Positions 1-14,000 of a stretch of DNA of 64,000 bases are shown piece after piece. Each line of letters starts with the position of its first letter. Position 1 is the first letter of the stretch. The stretch spans positions 15,883,111 to 15,947,110 of the forward strand of contig NC_056552.1 in assembly GCF_910596095.1 (NCBI RefSeq), written 5' to 3'. The notes below the pieces were generated by a model, which saw nothing but the letters and a program-made list of their open reading frames with translations, made no database searches and was not told where the DNA came from. Source of the stretch: Thunnus maccoyii. Taxonomy: Eukaryota; Chordata; Actinopteri; Scombriformes; Scombridae. Made by a program: the position numbers and the translations under genes.

Positions 1-314
1 CAACGATTCATGGACATGGTCTCAGAATCAGCTAAACTTGTGGACAGGCATTATAGTGTATGCCTAGCCCTGAAGAACCAGATGGTCAACATGCCAAATA
101 ACTGTAAGGTAGCTGATGGGGTATATCATCCCGTGAAGCAGAAGTTCATGGTTGTGTTCGACTATGGTGCATCCTACAAGGGCACATCTTCGAACAAACA
201 GCTTCTGCAGGGACCTAACCTGACCAGCAGTCTCATGGGTGTTACATTCAAACACAAACCTGTGGAAGTTATGGCAGATGTGAAGGCAATGGTGGTGACT
301 GGTAATTTTTTTTG
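1..314 (+). mobile_element. BEL/Pao retrotransposon fragment (reverse transcriptase N-terminal part)
   Basis: The forward frame from 10 to 315 reads as the start of a BEL/Pao reverse transcriptase: a stretch with LVDRHYSVCLAL and VNMPNN, then VYHPVKQKFMVVFDYGAS and LLQGPNLTSSLMGV, then VEVMADVKAMV, which matches the family's order of conserved blocks. The region between VNMPNN and VYHP is deleted. Bases 1-115 match 27183-27297, where the deleted part survives, so both are relics of one insertion older than the duplication. There are no LTRs and no polymerase active site. It is a dead fragment that continues beyond the left edge. Confidence 0.75.
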
Positions 315-1628
315 ATTATCACAGGCTAGGATATGCCGATGATTAGCAACAACATTGAAATTTATGCATTATTATTTTTTGTGCAGTGTCAGATTTAACA
401 AAAAACTCCCTCTCAGCATGTTAGGGACCTAAAAGGTCAAAAACTGCCATATAAATATTATAGGCCTATATTAATATTTTTTTCCACTTTCATCAACTTC
501 AGTCCTGATCATAACTACCAAATATTCATTCATTTTCAGAAATTTAACCCTTTAAATGCCAGTTATTGTGATGATACCACCAATTAAAAAAAACAAAAAA
601 ACAATTCTATATACTAAAGGCAAGCAACAACATTGATATTTATGCATTATTATTTTTTGTGCATTATAAAATTAAAGTATAGAATCTGACCTGTTAACTT
701 ATATTGTATGTAAAGTGTCCTATTACCCTTCAAAGGCATCCTAGTATATACTGGGGATGTGCAGAGAGCCCAGTATTTGTATATGTATCTATATTTGTTG
801 AGACAGCAAAATTATTTATATTTGTATTTGTATTTGAATAAAAGTGGAAATAGGCGTAAAAATCCAGTTTGTTTTTATTACACTTTTAATTTTAGGATAT
901 TAAAGTGTTAAAATAAGTGTTTATGAATAAACTATCTTACAAAGGAAGTCCCCACATTGGGTCTCAAACTCCAGTCTCCCAGATCATAGACGACTGCACT
1001 GACTACTGAGCTAAAAACAAGTGCATCACAAATGCACAAACAGACCTCTACATCCATAACACAGAGACAACACAGTGTGTAATGCGTGGAGAAGAATTTA
1101 GCAGGCGATTTTTGCAATGCACTTTTCATTTATTGCCAATTTTTTTACAACCTAACCTGTGGAAAGGAGAAGGGAAACAACACGTTGTGGAGAGTCCCTT
1201 GGGAGCACTTTGTGTGTGAGTAGCTCAGCTGTATCTCTGGGGAACACCCCCAACTCCAGGAGTGATGTCCAAATTAGGAAATGTGTATCATGTAGCAGGT
1301 GGATGTGACTCCCCTCGTTGAGACCTGCTGATAGATGTAACAGCAGAACAGAGGATAGAGACTGAGATAGTGATGTAACTGACCTGTGCGCTGGTATTTG
1401 ACATGGTAATAATAATAATTTTTAAAATATTTGTACAAAATAAATGTTCATAAAAACCCACTATTTGTGCTTTGCCAAAAAATGTATTAGGATTTGGGCA
1501 CACCCCTATTATATACCTAGTATATATAAATATATAGGATTAAATAATAGACTGCTCTCATATAGTAAACTACTTTCAAAGCATCTGCATCTCAACAAAG
1601 AGGTTGGTCCAATCCAAGTGTGACTTAC
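315..1628. other. Non-coding DNA; 315-1370 has no counterpart beside the second integrin
   Basis: I see no coding potential here. Bases 1371-1628 align with about 27391-27649 (both contain the same AT-rich tract and 'tatatataaatatatagg'). The roughly 1.05 kb before it is missing on the downstream side, where the BEL fragment joins directly to this sequence. It is AT-rich and includes a tgtattt-type simple stretch near 805-840. It may be an extra insertion or the remainder of the BEL element, but no diagnostic ends were found. Confidence 0.5.
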
Positions 1629-1659
1629 CTGCAGATAAAAGGCTCATCAGAGTCAACAT
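1629..1659 (-). pseudogene. Remnant signal-peptide exon of a serine protease gene
   Basis: On the reverse strand this reads MLTLMSLLSA plus one base, followed by a consensus GTAAGT donor at 1628-1623. It aligns with the longer exon at 27650-27704, from which it differs by an 18-base deletion that removes the upstream ATG; an internal in-frame ATG remains. The exon ends in phase 1, as do the protease linker exons further right. The rest of the gene would lie to the left, where a BEL fragment sits, so it is probably dead. The function is inferred from the paralogous copy and from exon phase. Confidence 0.5.
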
Positions 1660-1664
1660 GCAGA

Positions 1665-2990
1665 TTTTGTGACTGATGAGCTCTGCAAAGGTTGTACAAG
1701 CACACCATCAAGTTGCACAACGCCTTATATATATCAGTTTAATTTTCTTACAGAGAAAGGATTTGAAAATTTGCATTTGGCTTTTGGGGTGAGCAGTAGC
1801 AGGAAAAGAGGTTCACTTCCTGAAGACAGGCTGTAGTCCAAATGAGACCGTGTGCACAGTTGCAATAAGAAGAAAAAGACAAAAATACTTTTTTTTTCCA
1901 GTGAAGTTGTGATGAAACTAATTGATAAAGAGCAATAAGATTTTGATATGGCAGACTGCTATTTGTTTCCTTAGATATGTGAAATACCTGTGGCACCATA
2001 ATATAAAAATTTGTACATACAGTAGGTACCTCCAAAAAACATCTATAATGTTTTTGAATGTCAAAACTACAGATAAACAGCCAACAATAGACACAAAGTT
2101 ATCTATCAGATATTGAATCCAAGGGTGTTTATCTGCCTGTGGTGAAGTTGGACCACATAATAAAACTTGGTGTGTTTGTAATATGAAATTTAAATTTCCT
2201 CTCTCCTCAGCTGATGTCAGAAAGAAATCAAAGACATCAACAGCACTGTTGGAAAAGGGAACTATAAAAATATCTCAAGAAAAGCGTGCCATTTGTGTTG
2301 GAATTTTCCCTCCATAGCGCCTAAAACTGAATTCCCAGTGAGCCGTCTTGCTTGAATTTAAAGTGATGAAAACTTGTTCAAGTCTGATGAAAACACTTTT
2401 GTGGTCTGAATGTGGTCTCTCCTAACATCGGTGTCCAACATCCTCTTCTCTTTTTTCAGTGACAAATGTGTTGCCACACCTGCCAACAAGAGCTGTGGTT
2501 AGTGGTAAAGTTTTATTTTTCTATTTATCATTTTAATCATTGTATCATTATTTATCAGACTTACATCAGAATGAGCATTAGTACCCAAAACATCATTCTG
2601 GGTTTAATCTAGTTGCCCTGAAACTAACTTGAAAATAATTTGTTTGTACTTCTTACAAGTGTTAGACATACACTTTGAAAGTCTTTGAAAAATACGTTAT
2701 TTAAGGGATTGGATCAAAATTAAAGAATTGCATATGCTTTGTGCAATGAAATGACAACATACAATGTGCTCACGTACAACAGAAAGCATTTGTCAATACT
2801 GTAACCCCTCCTACACAAAAGTTCCTCTAACTGATTGCCTTTGCTTTGAACGGTCACCTTATTGTTTCTGCATTTTGCTTTCGACGTCTCCCTCCATCAC
2901 AGCTTCAGTAGCAGAAATAGTTTTCATAGTTTAATTTGTACAACTCAGAGAATAAGTCATACTTTTAGTGTTTTTCATGGGAGTGACACA
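1665..2990. other. 5' flank of the first integrin gene
   Basis: No coding sequence. It aligns with the flank of the second integrin (about 27710-28275 joined to 33924-34736), which shows where the large insertion entered the second copy. It presumably holds the integrin promoter and any 5' untranslated exon, because the annotated start codon lies in the signal-peptide exon. A reverse-strand protease signal exon lies at its left edge, so the two genes would be transcribed divergently. I could not place a TATA box or transcription start reliably. Confidence 0.5.
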
Positions 2991-5900
2991 ATGGACTGGA
3001 TAATATCTACCACATTATTCTTGTCAGGTAAGACAAAATTTGTACATCTTGATTTTGTTTTTCATTGTCCCTTTATGAGTTTTTTTGCCAGCAGTGAAAA
3101 TAGGATCCTGCCATTTCATTTAATGATATCTTATTTTATAAACATCTTTTTATCATTTAATTATCAATTATCATTTGTTTTATTTTAAAAAACACAAAGG
3201 ATAATAGATCAATAATTGTAATCACTATCTATCACTGTAATCGCTATTTCTTGATAATATCAAGAAAAAAAAATTAAAATGATCATTTTTACATCTATGG
3301 TTCATCCTTTGTTAGTCAAACTTCCTGCCTCAGTATGTGACCAACTCAGTCTTAAAAAATGCTTCACCAATGCTGCATAATCCTCTAAATTCTTTTTGGA
3401 CATTGCATGGGGTAATTCAAAACTGCACAGATTTGTCTCAATCCACAAAATCCAACTTTACTTAACTTTTAGGTCTCATGGTTCAGGGGCTCTGAAAAAG
3501 TGCTTCATATGGCGCTAATTACACCTAAAACAAAATACTAGTTCATTTTCCCCCTGCTTATGTCCTGTGTAACTGATTATAAGAGCCTAAATTATTTTAA
3601 ATTCATCCATTAATTTCTTATATATACCTACTTATCCTGTGCAGGCTTGCAAGGTGCACTGAAGGCATTGTTTTTCAGAGGGCTGACACATAAACACAGA
3701 CATCCTAAGTTATTATTATGTTTGAATTCAAATTGAATTGTTAATACTGCAACAGACATTACTCAGCTCTCGAAAGTTAACATGATCATATCTGCTGAAC
3801 GTATACAACTTGTGAAACTATCAGACACCGACACAACACATCCTACTCATCTATCTCACTCATCAGAAGGAAGCTGATGTAAATGTTCTATGTGGGAGGG
3901 CAGTAACAAATTTCCTGCTACTCCCTTTGTGATATTTTCTGCTACTAGTGGTTTATTTCAGTTTAATATATATTACAATACGATGTAAAAACACAACAGA
4001 ATTTGATGACATGAACTAAATGATGGGTAACTATGAACACGTTAACATTAACAAATAAAATCTAAAATATAGCACCTTCTCTAATTGTCTTCCTGAAGAC
4101 ATAAAGGTCACAGTAGAAAAAGCAGAACCTGAAGGTGTTGGTCTCAGGATGATGAAATCATTATCATTATTTTGTGGATTTACTGTTTCTTTTTTGTTGT
4201 TGGTGGTGGTGATGGGTTTTTTTGAAAGTCTGTGACATTAAAAGTATAACATGATGCAAATTTGGAATATTTTGAAATGTAATGGCTACCAAAATTAATT
4301 AATATCCATCTGCAAGTGTCTGCCTGAGGTTCAACAGATCCATTAAAGGAAGTTAACATGGTTATCTATCACACAATCTCTTTCAACCATTTTAAAAGCT
4401 GTTAACCATGAGAAAATATTTTGTCAGGCGGTCAAAGAGTTTATATAACTTGGACCATTTTTTCAAAACCTCATGTTTTTAGAAAACCTCAAAAGGTCAA
4501 AAGATGGTAAATGGACTGCACTTATATAGCACTTTTCTAGTCCTCCGACCACTTAAAGCGCTTTACACTGCATGCCAACATTCACCCATTCACACACACA
4601 TTCATACACTGATGGCAGTGGCTACCATGGAAGGTGCCAACCTGTTCATCAGGAGGGGAACCTAACAGATTCACACACATTGCTGGTACAGCCATTGGGA
4701 GCAATTTGGGGTTCAGTATGTTGCCAAAGATACTTTCACATGCAGACTGGAGGAGCTGGGGACTTAACCACCAATCTTCCAATTAGTGGACAACCCGCTC
4801 TATTTCCTGAGCCACAGCCGTCCCCACAGATGGCTGTAAGACAGACCTTATTTTTGCAACATTCATCAAAAATATCACTCCATGACAGAATATCCCCTGT
4901 GAAGGCAATTATACATGCTGTGTAAAATAGTGCCCCGTATCTTTACTTCAAGTCTTAGTATTTATCATGTATAGTAATTGTTCAGAGCCACCGTTTAAAA
5001 TTCAAACATTCCTGACTTTGGTACCCTCTAGTGGTTGTATAAAAAAGACAACACTTCACACACCACACTCATTTATAGACTGAAAGCATCACGGACTTTA
5101 CAGATTTTCACAAGGACTATCTCCTTTTCCTGCAAATAAAAACTTAATGCCATGAGAATAATTTGAAAGATACTGTAACTGTACACATTGTGGCTTTAAA
5201 TCAGATCAATTGTGTGGTTCTTCCTTCTTTATTCCTCAGTGTTAAAAGCTGCACTTTGTTTCAATATCGATCCTGTGGCTTGGAAGTCCCTGAATAGCTC
5301 TGCTGCAGGTTTTGGATACCAGGTGGTACAAAGACAATCAGAGTAAGTAGTGTGATGTGGTGGAACATGGATTTACAGTAACCATATCTGCTTCTTCACA
5401 TCTGACTATGAAAGGGTTTTTCCAGCTTGCATCTCTGTCATATGCTAGTTTCACGGTAATGAGGTCATTAGCATGCAGCATTTCTTAATAGATAAAATGT
5501 GGGATTTATTTAGCTACACTGTACTCACTGAACAGGTGCTCTCACCTGATTGTTGGGTTTTATTTCCTCAGTTTGCTGGTCAGTGCCCCCCTTGCACAAT
5601 ATTCATCAAATCAAAGAGGGCAAATATTTAAGTGCTCCACTGAATCCTGCACGGAAGTATCAGTACCAGGTGAGCAACTACTCAGTTGAAAATGCTTTAT
5701 GTAAACCATTCAAATTTCAATGATAAAAGCTATTTTGCCACCGAAGATTTTGTTATCCTTCACATCACTTACATGGAAATTGAATTATGAGGGGATCTCT
5801 AATATAGCCAGTATGAAGAGGAAGAATGATTACAGCAAGACCTCTCTCGATGTTCATATGTTCTGGTGATAGCTGTGGTTTGGTCACTGGGTAATGCTTT

Positions 5901-8900
5901 AGATTACAGCCTGCAATGTGCAGGGTAATTACTCCGGAGTATCGGTGTAATCTTTTGTACTAACGGTGTATCAGTACAGTATATACTAATACATATACGT
6001 AGGTACATGGGAACAAGATATGAAATTATGTAATAAGGGGCTAACAATTTTGGATCTTAAAAATAATATATACTGTAGTTATTTTTTTAACTTATTTTAT
6101 TATTACAGGGTACGTATGACCTACTGAGCAATAATCTGGAAGTTTGAGAGGAACTTAGAGCGAATTTTACTGTAGTTGTTATCTAACTAACAGGTTCCTA
6201 TTCTATTATTGCAGGGTACAGTATGACCATAAAACTGAGTAAAAATCTGGATGTTTTGGGAAAGATGGAGTGATGACTTCTGCAGCATTTAATAAATATG
6301 ATATGATTTTATTCCAAAATGACCTTATTACCAACAAACAAGCAAACTACATTGTTCCTTTATAATTTTGGGGTACCTAAATAACTATGGGGTACATCTG
6401 TGCATTTACCTCGGAACAAAGGTCCAAGGGACAGTGTATTGTCGTGTATACTGTCGGCCTCTGAAAACTCTCAGCTGTTGTTCATCTCACCAGCAAATTT
6501 CAGTACTGGTTGCTTGTTTATGGCTATGTGGCCCTGTCTGCCATCAGCAGACAGAATTCACCTGCCCTAGATGTTACTCACTTTTGTTTCAGTATAAACA
6601 CATGTTGACAATTTTGAAGTCGTTAAAATGTTGAAAGTCTTCTCCCTGATAGTTCCCCCCTTGTGACATGTAGTTACAGGGTAAGCACAGGAAACACCAG
6701 CTGTAATCTTTAGTGTACATTGTATGCCTTGTATCATATTAAAAACAAAATCTTACATCATTAACATTTAATTAACATACTTCTTATTTCAAAATAAATT
6801 ATAAACCTTCGAGTAACAAATAGCATTGAATTCTTTATTTCTTTGTTTTTCTTGCATTGCTTCCTCAATTTGTTCTTCTTTTTCATCTTCAAGTCCTGAT
6901 GATGACAGAGTTGTGGTTGAGATGAGGGGAAAGAAGCTGATGCACGTTAGCCTATGTTGATCCTATATATCTCTTGACCATAATTTATAGTCTGAGATAT
7001 CTGGATTTCTGACAGCTACGATGTCTCCCATTTGATGAGAAGCCATAAGAATCAAACTGTTTGTCACTCAGCCACAAAGCCATCATTGCTGGCATTCTAG
7101 ATTTGAATAAATACAATATTAATGGGCTACGTAAGGCTATACAAGAAATATAGCTAACTAAAATCAGTGTCTTGTTTCTAGTTTGTCAACAAACCATTAC
7201 AAATGTGTGGCACAATAATAATGGAAAAGTTGAGTTTTATTGCCAATTATCTGGTGGGAAAAGCTTGCAACAAATAAGGTATGAAGTCAGAAACATGGGC
7301 AATTTTTCCCTTTTCTTTGATTTTACTGGCAAAGCCTAAATGCAGCAGGACATTTTTGATATGTTGCTAACTGCCAGCAAAGTCATCAAAAGTTAATACA
7401 ATATCGGTATTAGTAGTATATCACTAGTAAAGTAATTGTTACCTCTTTTTCCACTTCACATCTTCTTCCCCAGTACCTACATATTGGTACGTACTTTATT
7501 GGTTCACCTTTAGTACAGTAAGATTACACCATAAGTCCGGAGTAATTATGCTGTACGTTGTGGGCTGCAATCTAAAGCGTTACTAGTCACTGTACTAAAT
7601 GATGGTTTTAACATAACTCATGACTGATGTTTTGTATGCAGTGCCAGATTTTGCAGTGAACATGTCCCTTGGTTTGACAATGACAAGTGATCCAACCACA
7701 AAAAACACTCTGGTAAGTTGGTAAATGGCAGAGATTTGCAGTTCATTAGTAATATAAATGCAAAGGTCAGGGAAAATTCTTTTAAACTTTTCTTTGTCTT
7801 TCTACCAGTGAAACAATTTTTGTCTGCTTTGAATTTCATGAATGCACAGAAAAGTTAGAAACTTATTATTGACTTGGCCTTGTCTCTTTTCAGGCATGTG
7901 GTCCAACCATCCCAAAGGACTGCAAAAGTATCACCATGTACAACGGTGTATGCTTGCAGATAGACAGTTCTGGTGGTGTTGCGGATCCTGTGCCTTCTTC
8001 TCCTGACGGTATTTATGTTGAAATCTCACTATTTCAAAAGCATAATAAAATAGTGGTGAAAAATGTCTGATAATATTCTCATATCACTGCACACACTCTA
8101 AAACACAATATCATCAAAATAACACATGCACACACGTACATGTTTGTACTTTTTAGCACACGTGCGTGTGGACTTGAAACAGCCCTACCACATGCATGCA
8201 AAAATGTTTGTCTGCTTCTTTATCTTTTTTCATCAACAAAACCAGAGTGAATCCAGGTGGGGGCAACAAACGCAGAGATTGACAAGTGGCTGATGGTATG
8301 CCACTAGTGGATCAGTGCCATATGTCAATCCCTTGAGTGTATGCCGATGATGAATATCCTGATGATAGAATCACAGATCACAAGGATCTCAGGTTGACCA
8401 TTAAGACATTCCCCATCGTATATGACAAGGTTGCTAGGATTTTTAACAGAAATTTTCACTGCATTAGCTGCGGTAGAAGGTCCCTCACCACCTATGGGGT
8501 CCCCTACCCAGGGACGCTTGGTCTTAGACAGGGGATTAGGTGGAGAGCCTGTCTCACTGGACAAAGGAGTAGAGATAGGACATTTCCTCGTTAATGATGT
8601 GAATTGGTCACTTGTACTACTAGCTGCAAGCAGAGGAAATGAGCTATCTGCAAGCTTGGCCAGTGGAGCGAAATGGTTTCTCAGGGGGACTTCATTCTCT
8701 AGGTCGAAAAAGGGGATAGAGAGCCTTCTCTTTCCCTTTACCACTCAAGACCAGGCTGCAGGCTGCAAGAAGCACAGCTGAGCCTACAACCCAATTGCCA
8801 GTATAAAACATTGGCATTGTAAGTTTCTGCAAACCATAGATACACTGAATCTCTATGTTTCAATCGAATATTTTGCGTGTAATTAAAACTCACGTTAAAT

Positions 8901-10937
8901 GGCCGTTATAGGTTGAATAATTATGTGTTATGTTGTGACAACACTGTGGTTAATGTCTGGTTAGGTTTAGGCACAAAAACCACTTGGTCAGGGTTAGGAA
9001 AAGATCATGGTTTGGGTTAAAATACCCAGTTTTGTTGCCAGAAAAACCACTGCAAATGTCCTGACATCTCGCTAAAAATACCCGGTGTTGTCAGTTGAAA
9101 TGATGCAACCAACTTTCTAGCCAACCGCCCAACCTTTCTCCTCCTAATATGAAAGTCAACTCACATAGATATCATCTGAACTACGTGACTTTCCCTGTGA
9201 TACATATTATAGAAATGTTGATCTGCTACGTATTAAACGTATAGAAATGTAGAGATTCAACGTAACTGTGGTTTGCAGAAACATACAATGGCAACATTTT
9301 ATTCTGGTGACTGGGCTGGAGCTTGACGTTGCAGGAGGTCATCAATCAAAGTTTCTATTGATTACAACTCACTTTTGATATGGATGAGCTCAGTGGCCGA
9401 CACCATTATGCTGACCGTCATGTTCGTCTTCAGTGTTGCATAAACAGCAATTAGCATGTGAGGCTGCTACTGCTGGGCCACAGGCCGACTGTGAGGCTGC
9501 TGCTGCTAGGCCTCGGGTTAGCTTGTGGCACTGGTCCAAAGACTGGGCCTGCTGTGATAGATCAGCCTCTGGTAAGCAGGTTAAAAGCCATGGTTTCCTC
9601 CCGGTTGGTGGTGACAGACAGCTGAAATTCTCCTAAACTGCTCACAGGTGGCAGACTCAGGCAGATGGTGCTCTGTAGTCAGCCATCAGCCTCCCCCGGC
9701 CAGGACACCCTTAGTGCTTATTGTACAAGAGGTATACTCCTCACCCAGACAGGGCCAACTCTAGTCATATTGGTGCCCTACGCAAGTTTAGGATTTGTTG
9801 CCCCCCCTCCGGTTAAACAACCCTACATAAAACACATAGAAATAGATGTGAGAGCTGAATACATCAACAAGACAAAAACAAGAAGACAACAACAAGATTA
9901 AAAAGTATGTTGGAAATCAACTTATAGTAGCTTCTTTATTAACACTCTTCCACTATCAGGCATGTCATTGGTAAAATTTCTAAAAAGCTTAAAAAATAAT
10001 AGTATTACCAGTACCGGTCGCCAGCCTCGCCATCACACACACACACTCACTTCACTTCAATTCAGTTCAATTCAACACATACAGTATATCTTATGCATGT
10101 ATTTGTGTGTGTGTGTATATGTGTGAATGCATGCGCATGCTGTGTGTGTCTAGGTCATTCACTGTCCCTCCGGTTGGGGCATGTTGATACATATTGGGCA
10201 GCAAGATATGCCCTCTCTCTCTCACACACAGCTGCACACTCACTACGCACACAACATATGCACTGAGCTATCCCTTAAAGGATCTACACTACTTGTATAA
10301 CAGCGATCAACCTGACCAACCCCTCCCAAAAGGAAAAATTCTCCTTGGATCTATACAAATCTCGTAGGTGACCTTAAAACAGCAAATTTTGCAACAAGGT
10401 GAGGAGTTTGCATCTCTGTTTAGTTCATAAGAGGGTGGCATCTGGCCCTTAAGGAGAAACTTTGGTATTTTTCAAACTGGACAGTATTTTCCCATCTTTT
10501 TGTGCCTAATTGTCTAATGGGGATGAAAATTTCTGAAATTGGTCTAGTATTGAGCAAGAGCACTTCAGCCAGCAGTTGCCAAACAGGCTGTAATGTAATC
10601 CTTATGCCCTGTCAATGTATGTCCACTAAAAGTGCTTGTTTTTCCAATGACAGGATCAGATTATTATTATAAGTGTCTGACAACATAATGGAAAGGATCA
10701 TACAGAGAAATAAAATGTTTTTTCTTTACCTTTCACTTGATCCAGTTTGTTTGTTATTGTGTCTAACCAAGTCTCGCTCGAGGAGAAGTCTTGTTTTGAA
10801 ATCTCAAAAGAGTTGAGTGTTCCCACCCTGAATGTTGTTGATAAGTTGATAGCTACATAATATGGTACGCAGTCACAACAAATGTGACACTCAAAAAATG
10901 CAATATGAATAGGCTACGTACATTATATATATATACA

Positions 10938-11029
<92 letters not shown>

Positions 11030-14000
11030 ACCATTCATGTTACTGTGTGTAAAAGCCAACTGCAGATGGATATTTTTTAAGAAATAAATGCAAATGCATA
11101 TATTGAGATCAAGAATATTTATAATTAAAGTTAAATCCTTGACAAATTTAGGAACACCTATAGAAGGATGTCCAAATATATTTTCCTATTATTATTAATT
11201 GTGATAAAATAATTGGATTAAAACACAACCCACATATCACTTGATCAGCTTGCTACTCTTGTTAAATTTGTTTTTTCATCAAAGATTAAAATATGTCCAA
11301 CAATCTAAAACAACTCTTATTAAATTCAGCATCAAATGGGATTACATTTACAGTAGTTAAAACTTGCACAATAAGTAATAATTTGTGTGAAATTAAAAGT
11401 AATACAAAAATAAGGTATCATTGATATAGTCGCCCAGATAATGGAACACTGAAAGACTGGTGGGGGACATTAAAAGGGAATTTTGTGTGGGTATGTAGTT
11501 CATTCATAGTTCATTTATTACGAAGCCCAGAATCAGTTTGTTGCATGTATGTATGATATGATATATGTGGACAAATGTTAAAATTATTGATCAAGTTACT
11601 TCAAGGGAATTTTTTTAGGATTATTCTAATTCATGACACATCTCTTGTGCAGAGTGCCGAATCCAAGCAGACATTGCGTTTCTGTTGGATGGTTCAGGCA
11701 GCGTGTCCAATCAAGATTTTCAAACCATGAAGAATTTTGTGAAAGATCTGGTCCGCTCATTCCTGGCAGGAGACACACGGGTAAAGGATAGAGTTCCCAC
11801 TGCCTGTAAAACCACACAGAAACCATAGAACCTCAGATAATTTTTTTTGTGCAGTGTTGAAAGAAAATATAATTTCACAATTGTTTTACATGATGACTTG
11901 ACTGTAATATACTTATGCTCTACGATTTTTTGCCTCTTTTGCAGTTTGCTGTTGTCCAGTTCTCTAGATTACCCAACATCCATAACTTCTTCAATGATTT
12001 TTTCCGAGATGGATCATGGGAGTCTAACATTGATGCAATAGTACAACAAAGGGGAGGAACTTATACAGCTAATGCCATCCAATATGTGGTGTAAGTGCTG
12101 TAACTGTAATTATCATGTTGACTTCCTGTCTGGACTTCCTGTCCAGTCAGAAATGTCTCAGGGATTAAACTATAAACCCAATCTATCTATGCTGGGCCAA
12201 GTAATAGTGGTTTTCAATTTGACACAGATGTACAGTATACCTTATTTTTCCACATGCAGTCCTGCAAAAGAATACACTATAATTTTTACAGTGAATTTGA
12301 AAGCACTAAGCACTGCGTAGACTTTAAACATTTTAGATTTAGGCAACTGCTAGTTGTGTGTCAAAAAAGACACTGTGGTAGACAAAACAGCATGCAACTC
12401 TTTTGAAGGTGTAGTTTATGATGTTGTGTATTGAAGTAAGTCTATCCAAAAACATTTTGACATTTGGAAAGACATTTTGAAACACAAACAAAGTGACAAT
12501 ATTCTCTGTAATGTGGATAGAAATACTGAAAAAAAGATAAGGCATCCTGAAATATCAATTAATTTTCCTAACCTACAAAGCCACGTAATTAACCTAACAA
12601 CAAAATGTACTGTAAGAAGCTGTACTGAAATTAGACCTTTTTCTTTTTTTGACAGTCGAAATGTTTTCACACCAGAAAAAGGTTCCAGATCAAATGTGAG
12701 GAAAGTCTTGATAGTCGTTACTGATGGAAGATCTCAGGACCACCGAAACTTGCCATATGCAGCAGGCTTAGCTGAGAATAAAAAAATTGTTCGTTTTGCT
12801 ATTGGGGTAAGTTGTTTAATTAATTCAAATGTGCTGAATGTTGTGTTTTATTCATTTAAACATGACATACAGTTCAATTTACAGTGAATACTATATTTCT
12901 GTGAGTTTTATTTTGCAGTGTCACATGATGCTATTTGACTACTTTAAAGGCCCAATCCATAATTTCTCTGATAAATTTGATTATACTCTCATAAATTTGA
13001 TTATACTTTCTTATACAACTGAATAACTATAGTACTGAGAGTAACATTCAAGTGGTTAAAACCAAGTTGGTGAGTGTGTTTGCCTCTAGATTTTCCCCTA
13101 ACCTGGATGCTGACACTCTACGTAGTTATTTGACTGAGAAATTTGGCAATAAATCAGTGACATGCCCAAAAATTGACTCAACCTGGAACAGATTCAGCTC
13201 GTTTCAGGTCACTGCAGAATGCAATGAAGTTGCTGATATGTACAAGCCACAACTTTGGCCAGCCGGGACTTATGTCCATCGTTATTATGAGGCTCGTAGA
13301 CTCAGAGCTAACGACAGTGAGGCCTGTGGATCAGCAGGGGGAGCTGGTCTGCAGCGCTTTGTGAATACACCTGTATCTCTACATGGGAGCCATAGCCTAG
13401 TATATGCCCAGTCAAACGTAAGCAGCTAGTAAAGATGGCATAATATGAACTGAACTAATCTAAATGCAAATCAGTGTTGTATCATATAATGCACGAGGGC
13501 TGCGTGTTGGCCACAGTGATGCAGACAAATCTCGCCGTGTGGTTGTGGACAAGCTCTTGGAGATCTGTGATATATTGTGTGTTCAAGAGACATTCTTAGC
13601 TAAACAAGACTTGGAAAGACTAAGTTCTTTACATAAAGACTTTTACGGGGCTGGTGAGTCTACTACTGACCTTAGCAGCAAAATAGTTCGAGGCAGAATT
13701 CCAGGTGGAGTCGCCATTTTATGGAATAAGAAATATGATCAGCTGGTCAATGTGGTTAGATTAGACGTTGATTGGGCTATTGGAGTAGAGTTTAATTGTA
13801 AGGACAAAAAGTTCATCATTTTGAACATTTATACACCTTATGAGTGTTACCAAAATGAAGGGGAATATCTCAATACATTGGCATGTGTGATGTCTTTCAT
13901 TCAAGACTGTACTTCCACCTGCATCTATGTTGTTGGAGATATGAATGCTGATGTCTCTGATGTTAATTCTTTATTTGCTAATCACTTAATGCAGTTTTGT

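Noticed and set aside
942-1020. Sequence resembling a reversed tRNA 3' half ('gggtctcaaactccagtctc... ctactgagctaa')
   Set aside because: Only part of a tRNA-like pattern is present, with no matching D arm or anticodon arm. It is better seen as a tRNA-derived repeat remnant, too weak to annotate.
4572-4925. 117-codon forward frame
   Set aside because: It falls inside a common interspersed repeat, and its copy at 36272-36595 has a different frame pattern.
9433-9636. Forward open frame with repeated Cys-Glu-Ala-Ala residues
   Set aside because: It lies in a large intron, has no homology I recognise and is explained by a short imperfect tandem repeat.
10853-11059. Reverse-strand open frame of 68 codons
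   Set aside because: It is produced by an AC/AT microsatellite with alternating Val/Cys and Tyr/Ile codons.
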